Of a stretch of 64,000 nt of DNA, positions 15,804 to 25,024 are shown piece by piece. The notes under the pieces are model-generated. The model was not told where the DNA came from. It saw nothing but the letters and a program-made list of their open reading frames with translations, and did not search any database. Made by a program: the position numbers and the translations under genes. Numbering within the stretch: position 1 is the first letter of the stretch; each line of letters begins with the position of its first letter. Source of the stretch: Hwanghaeella grinnelliae (GTDB lineage: Bacteria > Pseudomonadota > Alphaproteobacteria > UBA8366 > Aestuariispiraceae); the NCBI RefSeq assembly GCF_004005845.1, contig NZ_SADE01000004.1, forward strand, positions 682,001-746,000, given 5' to 3'.

Positions 15804-16985
15804 GTGAGCAGCGCAACGAACAAGCCGGCGCAACGCCCGGTTCGACCCCACTTCTCCTCCGGCCCCTGCGCGAAACGGCCCGGCTGGACGCCGGATGTCC
15901 TGTCCGATGCATTGCTCGGCCGATCTCACCGCTCCGGTCCGGGGAAGGCGCGCTTGAAGGAAGTCATCGATCGGACGCGCGCCATGCTGGGAATTCCCGA
16001 AGACTATCGGATCGGCATCGTGCCGGCCTCCGACACCGGCGCCGTCGAAATGGCGCTTTGGTCGCTGCTCGGCGCGCGCGGTGTGGATATGCTGGCCTGG
16101 GAAAGCTTCGGCGCCGGTTGGATCACGGACGTCTCCAAACAGTTGAAGCTGGACGACGTCCGGATGCTGAAGGCCGACTACGGCGAATTGCCGGACCTGG
16201 CCCAGGTAGATCCCGCCCGGGATGTCGTTTTCACCTGGAACGGCACAACCAGCGGCGTGCGCGTCCCCGACGGTGACTGGATTTCCGACGACCGGGAAGG
16301 CCTGACCATCTGCGATGCGACTTCAGCCGCCTTCGCGATGCCGCTGCCCTGGGACAAGCTGGATGTGACGACCTGGTCCTGGCAGAAGGTCCTGGGGGGT
16401 GAGGGCGCGCACGGGATGATCGTGCTGTCGCCGCGGGCCGCCGAACGGCTGACCACCTATACGCCGCCCTGGCCGCTGCCGAAACTTTTCCGCCTGACCA
16501 AGGGCGGGGAGTTGATCGAGGGCGTGTTCAAGGGGGAGACGATCAATACCCCTTCGATGCTCTGTGTCGAGGATGCGCTCGACACGTTGAAATGGGCCGA
16601 ATCCATCGGCGGGGCGCGGTCTTTGATCGGCCGGTCCGAAGCGAACCTCGCCGCCATCGCCGCTTGGGTCGATCAAACCCCATGGGTGGACTTCCTCCCG
16701 CAGGACGTCGCGAACCGCTCCAGTACTTCTATTTGCCTTGTGCTGACGGAAGAGAGCGGGTTGAGCGAGGACGTCCGTGCCGGCGTGCCGAAGAAGATGT
16801 CCGTTCTGTTGGACGAAGAAGGTGTCGCTTACGACATCAACGGCTATCGCGATGCCCCTCCCGGTCTGCGGATCTGGGGTGGTGCGACGGTCGAAACCAG
16901 CGATATCGAAGCCTTGCTGCCATGGCTCGATTGGGCCTTTGAAACGGTCAAACAAGCTGAACTCCGCGATCATAATAAAGGTTAA
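15804..16985 (+). CDS. serC: phosphoserine aminotransferase
   Basis: SerC converts 3-phosphohydroxypyruvate and glutamate to phosphoserine and 2-oxoglutarate (serine pathway, also pyridoxal phosphate synthesis). The GTG at 15804 follows AAGGAAA and gives 393 residues; a TTG 36 bases upstream is in frame but lacks a ribosome site. The opening [13 protein letters not shown], the [14 protein letters not shown] region and the PLP-lysine segment [17 protein letters not shown] are seen. This is the alphaproteobacterial/Methanosarcina-type SerC subgroup. It forms an operon with serA, 5 bases downstream. Confidence 0.95.
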   Translation: MSSATNKPAQRPVRPHFSSGPCAKRPGWTPDVLSDALLGRSHRSGPGKARLKEVIDRTRAMLGIPEDYRIGIVPASDTGAVEMALWSLLGARGVDMLAWESFGAGWITDVSKQLKLDDVRMLKADYGELPDLAQVDPARDVVFTWNGTTSGVRVPDGDWISDDREGLTICDATSAAFAMPLPWDKLDVTTWSWQKVLGGEGAHGMIVLSPRAAERLTTYTPPWPLPKLFRLTKGGELIEGVFKGETINTPSMLCVEDALDTLKWAESIGGARSLIGRSEANLAAIAAWVDQTPWVDFLPQDVANRSSTSICLVLTEESGLSEDVRAGVPKKMSVLLDEEGVAYDINGYRDAPPGLRIWGGATVETSDIEALLPWLDWAFETVKQAELRDHNKG

Positions 16986-16990
16986 GTATC

Positions 16991-18568
16991 ATGCCCAAGG
17001 TTTTGATTTCGGATAAAATATCGAATCGCGCTGTTGAGATTTTTCAGGAGCGTGGGGTGGAGGTCGACTACAAGCCCGGCCTCTCGCCGGACGAATTGAA
17101 GGCGATCATCGGGGACTATGACGGCCTTGCCATCCGCTCCGCCACGAAAGTGACGCCTGAGGTCTTGGACCACGCCGGCAATCTGAAGGTCGTCGGTCGC
17201 GCCGGGATCGGCGTCGACAACGTGGATCAACATGCCGCTACCGCCAAAGGCGTCGTGGTCATGAACACGCCGTTCGGCAATTCGATCACCACGGCGGAAC
17301 ATGCCATATCGATGATGATGGCCTGCGCCCGTCAGATCCCCGCGGCGAATGCGTCGACCCACGCCGGAAAATGGGAAAAGTCTAAGTTCATGGGCGTGGA
17401 ACTCTACGGCAAGGTGCTGGGTCTGTTGGGGGCCGGGAATATCGGGTCCATCGTCGCCGACCGCGCGCAGGGTCTGAAGATGCGTGTCATCGCCTTCGAT
17501 CCCTTCATGTCGCCGGAACGGGCGGAGGAAATGGGCGTCGAGCGTGTGGATTTGGACACGCTGTTCGCGCGGGCCGATTTCATCACCATCCACACACCGC
17601 TGACCGATCAGACCAGGAACCTTCTGAACGCGTCGGCTTTCGACAAGATGAAGCAAGGCGTGCGGATCGTGAACTGCGCCCGTGGCGGCATCATCGACGA
17701 GGCGGCACTGCGCGATGCGCTGGATGCCGGCAAGGTCGCCGGCGCGGCGCTGGACGTCTTTGCCCAGGAACCGGCGAAGGAAAACGTCCTTTTCGGGCGT
17801 GATGATGTGGTGGCGACACCGCATCTCGGCGCCTCGACGGAAGAGGCGCAGGAGAATGTGGCGATCCAGGTGGCTGAGCAGATGGCTGATTTCCTGCTGA
17901 CCGGCGCGGTGACCAATGCGCTGAATATGCCGTCCGTCAGCGCGGAGGACGCCCCGCGCTTGAAGCCCTATATGAAACTGGCCGAACAGTTGGGCAGTTT
18001 CGCCGGCCAGGTGACCGAGACCGGCATCCGCCGGCTGGTCATCGAATTCGAAGGCCATGTCGCCAAGCTGAACACCAAGCCCCTGGTCCAGGCGGCGATC
18101 GCCGGGGTGCTGAAACCCTTCAGCGACGCGGTCAACATGGTCAGCGCGCCCGTGATCGCCCGTGAACGGGGGATCGAAATCAGCGAGGTGAAACACGACA
18201 GGCCGGGCGACTATCAGACCCTGATCAAGCTGACGGTCGAATCGGAACGCTTCACCCGCTCGGTCTCCGGAACGCTGTTCGGCGGCGACAAGCCGCGGAT
18301 CGTCGATATCAAGGGCATTCAGGTGGAGGCGCCGTTCTCCGACAACATGCTCTACATCACGAACCAGGATAAGCCCGGCTTGATCGGCCATTTGGGGACG
18401 TTGTTCAGCACCCATGGCGTTAATATCGCCAGTTTCCACCTTGGCCGCACGGAAGCGGGGGGCGATGCCATCGCGCTGGTCGAGCTCGACAGTGAGATGT
18501 CGGACGACGTCCTGGCGGAGATCAGCGCGCTGCCGCTGGTCACTCAAGCGAAGCGCGTGAATTTTTGA
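16991..18568 (+). CDS. serA: D-3-phosphoglycerate dehydrogenase
   Basis: At 525 residues this is the long type of PGDH, catalysing the first step of serine synthesis with NAD+. The NAD-binding domain has GLLGAGNIGSIVADRAQGL (about residues 140-158). The catalytic Arg, Glu and His lie in NCARGGIIDE, the following acidic stretch and ATPHLGASTEEAQ. The intermediate ASB domain spans about 320-450 and a C-terminal ACT domain about 452-525 (ITNQDKPGLIGHLGTL), giving probable serine feedback control. It lies 5 bases after serC. Confidence 0.96.
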   Translation: MPKVLISDKISNRAVEIFQERGVEVDYKPGLSPDELKAIIGDYDGLAIRSATKVTPEVLDHAGNLKVVGRAGIGVDNVDQHAATAKGVVVMNTPFGNSITTAEHAISMMMACARQIPAANASTHAGKWEKSKFMGVELYGKVLGLLGAGNIGSIVADRAQGLKMRVIAFDPFMSPERAEEMGVERVDLDTLFARADFITIHTPLTDQTRNLLNASAFDKMKQGVRIVNCARGGIIDEAALRDALDAGKVAGAALDVFAQEPAKENVLFGRDDVVATPHLGASTEEAQENVAIQVAEQMADFLLTGAVTNALNMPSVSAEDAPRLKPYMKLAEQLGSFAGQVTETGIRRLVIEFEGHVAKLNTKPLVQAAIAGVLKPFSDAVNMVSAPVIARERGIEISEVKHDRPGDYQTLIKLTVESERFTRSVSGTLFGGDKPRIVDIKGIQVEAPFSDNMLYITNQDKPGLIGHLGTLFSTHGVNIASFHLGRTEAGGDAIALVELDSEMSDDVLAEISALPLVTQAKRVNF

Positions 18569-18629
18569 TCGGTTCGTGATTTGGGGTGAAGCGCCCCCCG
18601 TGGCATACTCTCATGGTCGGTAAGGTTAT

Positions 18630-18647
18630 CCCGGATCGCGATCCGGG
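18630..18647. repeat. 18-bp perfect palindrome after serA
   Basis: CCCGGATCGCGATCCGGG reads the same on both strands and lies 62 bases beyond the serA stop. It may serve as an RNA 3'-end hairpin for serCA or be a copy of a short intergenic repeat. Confidence 0.5.
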
Positions 18648-18704
18648 GCCTGCCGCATAGATTGATCCCTCTGCCTTGGGCCATTCTGTTTTGGAGAGAT
18701 TGCC

Positions 18705-20114
18705 ATGACCTTGCGCGACAGCCGCGGTGAACCGGTTTCGACATCCGACCCCAGCTTGATCACGGCGCTGGAAGCCGCGCATGAGGAGTTGCTGCACTAT
18801 CGCGGCGATCCGGTGGGGATGATCGAGACCGTCCTTGAGGACCATCCGGATTTCGTGATGGGGCATGTCTTCAAGGCCGCTGTTCTCACCCAGGCGATGG
18901 AAACCCGGATCTACGATTGCATGCTGGACGCGGTGCGATCCGCCGAGGCGCTTTGGAGCGCCGCGAATGAGCGGGAGAGAGGGCATATTCGCGCTATACG
19001 TCAGTGGGTTGATGGCGACTTCTATAGTGCGGTGGAAGCTTGGGACGCGGTCCTAGTCGAACATCCGCGCGACCTTTTGGCGCTACAGCTGGCGCATCTT
19101 TCCGATGTTCTGCTGGGGGATACGGTCAACCAACGCGACCGGGTTGCCCGTGTGCTGCATGCTTGGGACGAATCCGTGCCGGGCTACAATTTCGTCCTTG
19201 GCTTCCATTCCTTCGGGCTGGAGGAATGCGGCGATTATGGCAGGGCGGAAGAAGCCGGGCGCCGCGCGGTCGCGATGGACCCCGCCGATTCATATTCCAT
19301 ACACGCCGTCGCCCATGTGCTGGAGATGATGGGACGGCAGGAAGGTGGCATCTGGTGGCTGACCAGCCGTGGCGAGGATTGGCATCACGGTAATTTCGCC
19401 AATCACCTGTGGTGGCACCTTTCGCTCTATCATGTCGATCTCTGCCAATACGACCGGGTGTTCGAGATTTTCGACAAGCATCTGCAAAGCGACGGCCTTT
19501 CCCATGACAAATACGAGGAACTGGACGCCGCGGCCCTTCTATGGCGGCTGAAGATGCTCGATATCGACGTTAACGGCCGGTGGACGCGGCTGGCGGATAA
19601 ATGGGCCCCGGCGGCGGAAGATACGCTTTATGCCTTCAATGACGTCCACGCCATGATGACCTTCGCGGCGGATGCCCGGGGCGATTTGATGGCCAAGGTG
19701 CTGGACGCGAATGAACGCTATGTTCACAGCCAGGGCGATTCGAATGTCGCCATGACCCGGGAAGTCGGTCTGCCGTTCTGCCGGGCCATCGCCGCCTTCG
19801 CGAAAGGCGATTATGACGAGGCCGTCGATCTGCTGCACCCGATCCGGTATCGGACCGCCAAACTGGGCGGAAGCCATGCGCAGCGCGATGTCATCCATCT
19901 GACCTTGATCGAAGCGGCTTTGCGCTGCGGGCGACACAAACTGGCCAGGGCGCTGATCTCGGAACGGACGGAATTGAAGCCGACCAGCCCGCAGAACTGG
20001 CTGTTGGCCGCCCGCGCCTTTGCGGGATGCCAGGATGACCACAGGGCCGCCGCCGCGAATGCCAAGGCGCAATCCCTGTTGCTGTCCGGCCGCGCGGCCC
20101 GCGAGGTCGCCTGA
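18705..20114 (+). CDS. TTC38-like tetratricopeptide protein
   Basis: This 469-residue soluble protein resembles the TTC38 (tetratricopeptide repeat 38) family. It has helix-pair repeats throughout, for example CGDYGRAEEAGRRAVAMDPA (about residues 178-197), then the signature region DSYSIHAVAHVLEMMGRQ and GNFANHLWWHLSLYHVDL. The retained His and Trp residues in the HAVAHVLEM and HLWWHLSLYH stretches are the family's most conserved part and suggest more than a scaffold. GGAGAG precedes the ATG. Function of the family is unknown; neighbours (serA, hisZ) give no clue. Confidence 0.8.
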   Translation: MTLRDSRGEPVSTSDPSLITALEAAHEELLHYRGDPVGMIETVLEDHPDFVMGHVFKAAVLTQAMETRIYDCMLDAVRSAEALWSAANERERGHIRAIRQWVDGDFYSAVEAWDAVLVEHPRDLLALQLAHLSDVLLGDTVNQRDRVARVLHAWDESVPGYNFVLGFHSFGLEECGDYGRAEEAGRRAVAMDPADSYSIHAVAHVLEMMGRQEGGIWWLTSRGEDWHHGNFANHLWWHLSLYHVDLCQYDRVFEIFDKHLQSDGLSHDKYEELDAAALLWRLKMLDIDVNGRWTRLADKWAPAAEDTLYAFNDVHAMMTFAADARGDLMAKVLDANERYVHSQGDSNVAMTREVGLPFCRAIAAFAKGDYDEAVDLLHPIRYRTAKLGGSHAQRDVIHLTLIEAALRCGRHKLARALISERTELKPTSPQNWLLAARAFAGCQDDHRAAAANAKAQSLLLSGRAAREVA

Positions 20115-20194
20115 CCGGACAACCCGGCTTTTCCTTCCGCAAACCCAGCCTGTTCATCGCTTGTTTGGGCGGGGCAAATCCTGTACCTACCTGT

Positions 20195-20228
20195 CGGCAA
20201 TGGACGGCGTTTCCGCCGACCGTTGCCG
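20195..20228 (+). terminator. long hairpin between the TTC38-like gene and hisZ
   Basis: CGGCAATGGACGGCG pairs with CGCCGACCGTTGCCG across a 4-base loop, with one A-A mismatch and one G-T pair. No T-run follows. It lies 81 bases after the TTC38-like stop and 65 bases before hisZ, so it could end the first transcript or affect hisZ expression. Confidence 0.45.
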
Positions 20229-20292
20229 CTTCGTGTCCGGGCTGGTCCATTTTGCCCGGTAACTGCCACGATTTCAGGAAGCGGCTATCCCG

Positions 20293-21429
20293 ATGAGCGA
20301 CCGCTCAGAACGATCTTTGTTGCCGAATGGTCTGCGCGACGGCTTGGCGCCGGAAGCCGCACATGAATCTGCCGTCCTGGAACGGTTGATGCGGCATTTC
20401 CATTCCTATGGCTACGATCGCATCGATCCGCCGCTGGTGGAGTTCGAGGAAAATCTATTGGACGGGGTCGGCACCGTGATGGGGCCGCATACCTTCCGCC
20501 TTATGGACCCGGTCAGCCAGCGCATGATGGGCGTCCGCGCCGATATCACGCCGCAGGTGGCGCGGATCGCTGCGACGCGTTTGCGCAAGCAGCCGCGCCC
20601 CTTGCGTCTCGCCTATGCCGGTTCGGTCCTGCGGGTGCGCGGCACGCAATTACGGCCGGAACGTCAGTTCCGCCAGGCTGGCTGCGAATTGATCGGCGTC
20701 GACAGTCCCGCCGCGGATGCCGAAGTCATCGAACTGGCCGCCGTTGCCTTGCGCGATGTGGGAATCGCACGGCTTTCGGTCGATATCTGCCTGCCAACGC
20801 TGGTGCCGACGATCTGCGATATGTTCGGCCTGGATCGCACCCAGGTCTTCGCGGCCCTGGATCAGAAGGACGCTTCGGCGGTTGCCGCGCTTGGCGGTGA
20901 GGCCGGCGCGCTGCTGATGGCGCTGCTGCGCGCCAGCGGCCCGGCCAAGACCGCTTTGGAGAAACTGGCAAAGATCGAGTTGCCGGAACCCTTGGCGATT
21001 GAACGAACCCGGCTTGAAGCGGTGGTGGCGCGCCTGCAGAAGGCGGTGCCGGACCTGGCGCTGACGGTCGACCCGGTCGAGCATAAGGGCTTTGAATATC
21101 AGCAGGGATTAAGCTTCACGCTCTTCGCCCGCGGCGTGCGTGGGGAGTTGGGGCGCGGTGGCCGGTATTCCCTGGCCGGGAAAGGCGATCCCGCGACCGG
21201 TTTCACGGTTTATCTGGATACGATCCTGCGCGCGGCGCCGCCGCCGGCGCCGGAACGCAAGGTTTTCCTGCCCACGAGCACGCCGGACGGCGAAGGCGCG
21301 CGGCTGCGACGGGAAGGTTGGGTGGCGGTCTCCGCCCTGTCGGAGGCGGGCGACGACGCGGCGGAAGCGCGGCGCGTCGGCTGCACGGACATTCTGCGGG
21401 ATGGCCGGATCGAGCCGCTGAAGAATTAG
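20293..21429 (+). CDS. hisZ: ATP phosphoribosyltransferase regulatory subunit
   Basis: HisZ is a catalytically inactive histidyl-tRNA-synthetase-like protein that activates the short form of HisG, the first enzyme of histidine synthesis. The 378 residues show the class II synthetase core: LPNGLRDGLAPEAAHE, then the motif 2 region LRLAYAGSVLRVRGTQLRPERQFRQAGCELIG. The C-terminal anticodon-binding domain of HisS is reduced, as expected. The gene lies 60 bases before purA, an arrangement common in alphaproteobacteria. hisG is not in the window. Confidence 0.93.
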   Translation: MSDRSERSLLPNGLRDGLAPEAAHESAVLERLMRHFHSYGYDRIDPPLVEFEENLLDGVGTVMGPHTFRLMDPVSQRMMGVRADITPQVARIAATRLRKQPRPLRLAYAGSVLRVRGTQLRPERQFRQAGCELIGVDSPAADAEVIELAAVALRDVGIARLSVDICLPTLVPTICDMFGLDRTQVFAALDQKDASAVAALGGEAGALLMALLRASGPAKTALEKLAKIELPEPLAIERTRLEAVVARLQKAVPDLALTVDPVEHKGFEYQQGLSFTLFARGVRGELGRGGRYSLAGKGDPATGFTVYLDTILRAAPPPAPERKVFLPTSTPDGEGARLRREGWVAVSALSEAGDDAAEARRVGCTDILRDGRIEPLKN

Positions 21430-21489
21430 AGTTTGGAAACTGATTTATGGACGATCCCGCGGGGATCGACAGCAATGGAGGGATGAGCC

Positions 21490-22782
21490 GTGTCTAATGT
21501 CGTGGTGATCGGCTCCCAATGGGGTGACGAAGGCAAGGGCAAGATCGTCGACTGGTTGTCGGCGCGGGCGGATGTGGTGTGCCGGTTCCAGGGCGGCCAC
21601 AACGCGGGGCATACGCTCGTCATCGACGGAGTAACCTACAAACTCAGCCTGCTGCCGTCTGGCGTGGTCCGGCAGGGCAAGACGTCGATCATCGGCAACG
21701 GCGTCGTCATCGATCCTTGGGCCCTGATGGAAGAGATCGAGCGCGTAACCGCCGCCGGTGTCGATATCGGGCCGCATAACCTGATGGTCGCGGAAAATGC
21801 CGTTCTGATCCTGCCGGTGCATCGCGCCGTCGATATGGCGCGTGAAGCCGCGCGCGGGGCCAAGAAAATCGGCACAACGGGCCGTGGAATCGGACCGGCC
21901 TATGAAGACAAAGTCGCCCGCCGCGCCATCCGCGTCTGTGATCTGATGGATCCGGCCTCGTTGGAAGACAGGGTCGACGAATTGCTGATCCACCATAACG
22001 CTCTGTTGACGGGGCTGGGCGAGGAAACCTTCGAACGCGCCGCCTTGATGAAAGAGCTTGAAGCGATTTCCGTGAAACTGGCGCCCTATGCCGGCGTCGT
22101 CTGGAAAGAGTTGGAAAAGATCCGGCACGAGAACAAGCGCGTGCTGTTCGAAGGGGCCCAGGGCGTGATGCTGGATGTCGATCACGGCACCTATCCCTTC
22201 GTAACGTCGTCGAACACCGTGCCCGGGCAGGCTGCATCCGGCACCGGGGTCGGCCCGCGGTCGGTCGGTTATGTGCTGGGGATCACCAAGGCTTACACCA
22301 CGCGCGTTGGTTCCGGCCCGTTCCCGTCCGAACTGACCGACGCGATCGGTGAAAAACTGGGTGAGCGCGGCCGTGAATTCGGTGTCGTTACCGGGCGGAA
22401 GCGCCGCTGCGGCTGGTTCGATGCGGCCCTGGTGCGGCAGTCGGTAAAGGTCGCCGGCATGGACGGTATCGCCTTCACCAAGCTGGACGTATTGGACGGC
22501 TTCGATGAGTTGAAGATCTGCACAGGGTATGAGATCGACGGGCGCACCTACGATTACCTGCCCGCGTCGACGGGCCTGCAGGCCCGCGCCAAGCCGATTT
22601 ACGAGACCATGGAAGGCTGGAGCGAAAGCACGTTCGGCGCCCGCAGTTGGGCGGATTTGCCGGCCACGGCGATCAAATACATCCGCCGGGTCGAAGAATT
22701 GATCGAAGCGCCTGTTGCCTTGCTGTCCACCAGTCCGGAACGCGAGGATACAATCCTGGTTCGCGACCCGTTCGAAGGATAA
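21490..22782 (+). CDS. purA: adenylosuccinate synthetase
   Basis: PurA joins IMP and aspartate with GTP to form adenylosuccinate in AMP synthesis. The 430 residues show [11 protein letters not shown] (residues 8-18), the GGHNAGHT motif, [13 protein letters not shown] and [13 protein letters not shown]. The start is GTG at 21490 with GGAGGG nearby. The gene follows hisZ and the two may be cotranscribed. Confidence 0.97.
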   Translation: MSNVVVIGSQWGDEGKGKIVDWLSARADVVCRFQGGHNAGHTLVIDGVTYKLSLLPSGVVRQGKTSIIGNGVVIDPWALMEEIERVTAAGVDIGPHNLMVAENAVLILPVHRAVDMAREAARGAKKIGTTGRGIGPAYEDKVARRAIRVCDLMDPASLEDRVDELLIHHNALLTGLGEETFERAALMKELEAISVKLAPYAGVVWKELEKIRHENKRVLFEGAQGVMLDVDHGTYPFVTSSNTVPGQAASGTGVGPRSVGYVLGITKAYTTRVGSGPFPSELTDAIGEKLGERGREFGVVTGRKRRCGWFDAALVRQSVKVAGMDGIAFTKLDVLDGFDELKICTGYEIDGRTYDYLPASTGLQARAKPIYETMEGWSESTFGARSWADLPATAIKYIRRVEELIEAPVALLSTSPEREDTILVRDPFEG

Positions 22783-22810
22783 TCGGTTTATCCGGTCCAA
22801 CGGTGTTCAG

Positions 22811-22828
22811 GCAGTTGAATTCGACTGC
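22811..22828. repeat. near-perfect 18-bp palindrome after purA
   Basis: GCAGTTGAATTCGACTGC is palindromic apart from one base pair. It lies 29 bases after the purA stop and 120 bases before the pseudokinase gene. It could be an operator for the latter or part of a purA terminator; neither can be proved by eye. Confidence 0.35.
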
Positions 22829-22947
22829 ACCGGCCTGAATCGTGCTAGTAATTTCACCATATGGGCGGGGCAAAGCCGGTGGCTCAGGGCTGGCCATGCT
22901 CTGTTGTTGGTGTTTGCTTGGGTTGATTTGGATCGGATTGCCGTGAC

Positions 22948-24990
22948 ATGGCGCTAAAAATCTCTAGCGGGGGCGACGGGGCGGACGAATCCGCGCCGAA
23001 GCAAATCACGTCCGGATCCGTCTCCGTCAAGGATCGTTACGAGATCAAACTCGACGAACCGCTACCCGACTATGACACGGCGCCCGCCTTGGCCTATCGG
23101 GCGGTCAGCATACGCGACCCGTCCCGGCCGCTCCACGCCCTGGTCTGCGACCCAAAGCTTCCGCCACGATTGGATATGATCAGCGCCCTGCATCGCGTTG
23201 AAGGCGGCAGCATGGTGCAAGTCTCGGACTGGGATGTGGTCGATTGGCCCCCGGAAGGCCGGCGGTGTCCTGTCCTGATCCTGAACCGGCCCGGCGGAAA
23301 GAAAGTTTTGTCGGGATTGACGGATAAGCGGAAGCCGCTTTCCGAAGATTTCGTCACCAAGCACCTGATCCATCCCGCCGTCGAAATCCTGCGTGAAATG
23401 CACGGTGTCGGCGAAACGCACCGGGCGCTCAGGCCTGACAACATCTATTTCTCAAGCGAGGATGAGAAAGGCCTGGTCATTGGCGAGTGCTTCAGCGCGC
23501 CGCCCGCGATGACGCAGCCGCTTGTCGTTGAAACGCTGGATTCCTGTCTCAGCCTGCCCGGCGGGCGCGGGGAGGGGTTGCCCGGCAACGATCTCTATTC
23601 TCTCGGCGTTTGCATCCTCTCTCTGCTGATCGGCCAGTATCCCTGCAATCAGATGAATGACGAGGAAGTCATCCAGCAAAAAATGGCGGTCGGCTCCTAT
23701 TCTGCGATTGCGCAGAACCATCGTGTGTCCCTGACCATCATGGAAGTGCTTCGCGGCCTGTTGAACGATGAGGAAACAGACCGCTGGACCATCGAAGACC
23801 TGGCCCTGTGGCTCAATGGCCGACGGTTGTCACCAAAACTCCAGGCACTTCCGGCCAAGGCGACAAGGCCAATAACCGTGGGGGGACAGGGTTTCAACAC
23901 GGCCAGGGAACTTGCCGTCGGACTACACAAGAACTGGGACGAAGCCATTCCGCTTGTGCGCGAAGGCGAAATCGATGGGTGGCTGCGGCGAAGCCTGGGG
24001 GATGAATCCAGGACCGAGGCGATGGCAGCCGCAAAGAGCGCGGCCGGGAATGACGAACCGGACAGGTTGGTGGCGCGGGCGATCATTGCATTGGATCCCA
24101 ATGGGCCGATCCGACTGCGCGGTCTGTCCGCGACGGTCGGCGGGCTTGGGATGTTTTGTTCGGTCTATCGTGATGATGCCGAAGCACAGCGGCTTTTCTC
24201 ACATGTAATTCATATGGGGCTGGCCACCTTTTGGCTCGAACAGCAATTTCACCCGCGGGCTGAATCCGCCCATTCTGTCGCCCGGTTGGACAGAATGCGC
24301 GCCACGTTGATGCGGCCCACGCTGGGTTTCGGCATGGAACGCGTGATGTATGAACTGAATTCCGACATGCCCTGCCGTTCCCCTTTGTTTGAAAAGGACT
24401 ATGTGGCCACGCTTGACCATGTTCTTCCTGCGTTGGACCGGGCCGCTCGGGAGCGCGAAGGCGATATCAAGCGCCTGATCGACCGCGATATCGCAGCCTA
24501 TATCAGCGTGCATTTCCGCCGGTCCGTCGCCGGGGATCTGTCCGATCTTGAGGGAGAGGACCATGCAGCCGCAGCGATCGCGCAGGTTCGGATGCTGGCG
24601 GTGTTGCAGGACAGTGTGGCAAGCGGGAAGCCTTTGCCGGATTTGAGCCGCGCCGCCGTCAAGCTGCTGCAGCCCTCAATCGAGGAATTCCAGTCGCGAA
24701 CCACCCGGAAACGGATCACGCAGACGATGCTGAAAGTCGGTAAGGAAGGGCGCCTTCAAGGCCTGGTCAACGTTATCGCGAACCCGGCTGAGATCGATGC
24801 GGACAAGGCAGGGTATTTGAAGGCAACCAATGACTTTACGAAATCCGCGGTGGAAATGATCAACCTTCGCCGCAATATCAAGAATCAGGCGACGGTCGCG
24901 GCAACGGTCGGCGGTCAGTTTTCGTCAGGCATCGCCGGTATTCTGGCAGCCTTGGTGTGTCTGATTACGGCAGCGATACGCTTGGCCTAG
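22948..24990 (+). CDS. membrane-anchored protein pseudokinase
   Basis: The 680-residue protein has a degenerate protein-kinase fold in its first third. The catalytic-loop equivalent is HRALRPDNIYF (residues 158-168): Ala replaces the catalytic Asp of HRD, and Arg replaces Lys. The DFG position reads GEC (about 179-181), so metal binding should be lost. NDLYSLGVCILSLLIG (214-229) retains the D-x-Y-S-L-G structural motif. A long helical region of unknown type follows (about 290-640), then one C-terminal membrane helix (about 655-678), placing the bulk in the cytoplasm. A second membrane-protein gene follows 34 bases on. Probably a regulatory pseudokinase; no partner kinase is visible. Confidence 0.8.
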   Translation: MALKISSGGDGADESAPKQITSGSVSVKDRYEIKLDEPLPDYDTAPALAYRAVSIRDPSRPLHALVCDPKLPPRLDMISALHRVEGGSMVQVSDWDVVDWPPEGRRCPVLILNRPGGKKVLSGLTDKRKPLSEDFVTKHLIHPAVEILREMHGVGETHRALRPDNIYFSSEDEKGLVIGECFSAPPAMTQPLVVETLDSCLSLPGGRGEGLPGNDLYSLGVCILSLLIGQYPCNQMNDEEVIQQKMAVGSYSAIAQNHRVSLTIMEVLRGLLNDEETDRWTIEDLALWLNGRRLSPKLQALPAKATRPITVGGQGFNTARELAVGLHKNWDEAIPLVREGEIDGWLRRSLGDESRTEAMAAAKSAAGNDEPDRLVARAIIALDPNGPIRLRGLSATVGGLGMFCSVYRDDAEAQRLFSHVIHMGLATFWLEQQFHPRAESAHSVARLDRMRATLMRPTLGFGMERVMYELNSDMPCRSPLFEKDYVATLDHVLPALDRAAREREGDIKRLIDRDIAAYISVHFRRSVAGDLSDLEGEDHAAAAIAQVRMLAVLQDSVASGKPLPDLSRAAVKLLQPSIEEFQSRTTRKRITQTMLKVGKEGRLQGLVNVIANPAEIDADKAGYLKATNDFTKSAVEMINLRRNIKNQATVAATVGGQFSSGIAGILAALVCLITAAIRLA

Positions 24991-25024
24991 CGGTCTGGCG
25001 TTGATGTGAGATTTGGAGGACTGA

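Noticed and set aside
16982-18547. 521-codon open frame antisense to serA
   Set aside because: serA on the other strand is an unmistakable full-length enzyme; the antisense frame is Arg/His-rich, has no family sequence and reflects G/C-rich codon bias.
20202-20262. 20-codon histidine-operon leader peptide before hisZ
   Set aside because: The small frame holds a single histidine codon, so classical attenuation is not supported.
21445-22800. 451-codon open frame antisense to purA
   Set aside because: It mirrors purA completely, shows no domain, and has the composition of a shadow frame.
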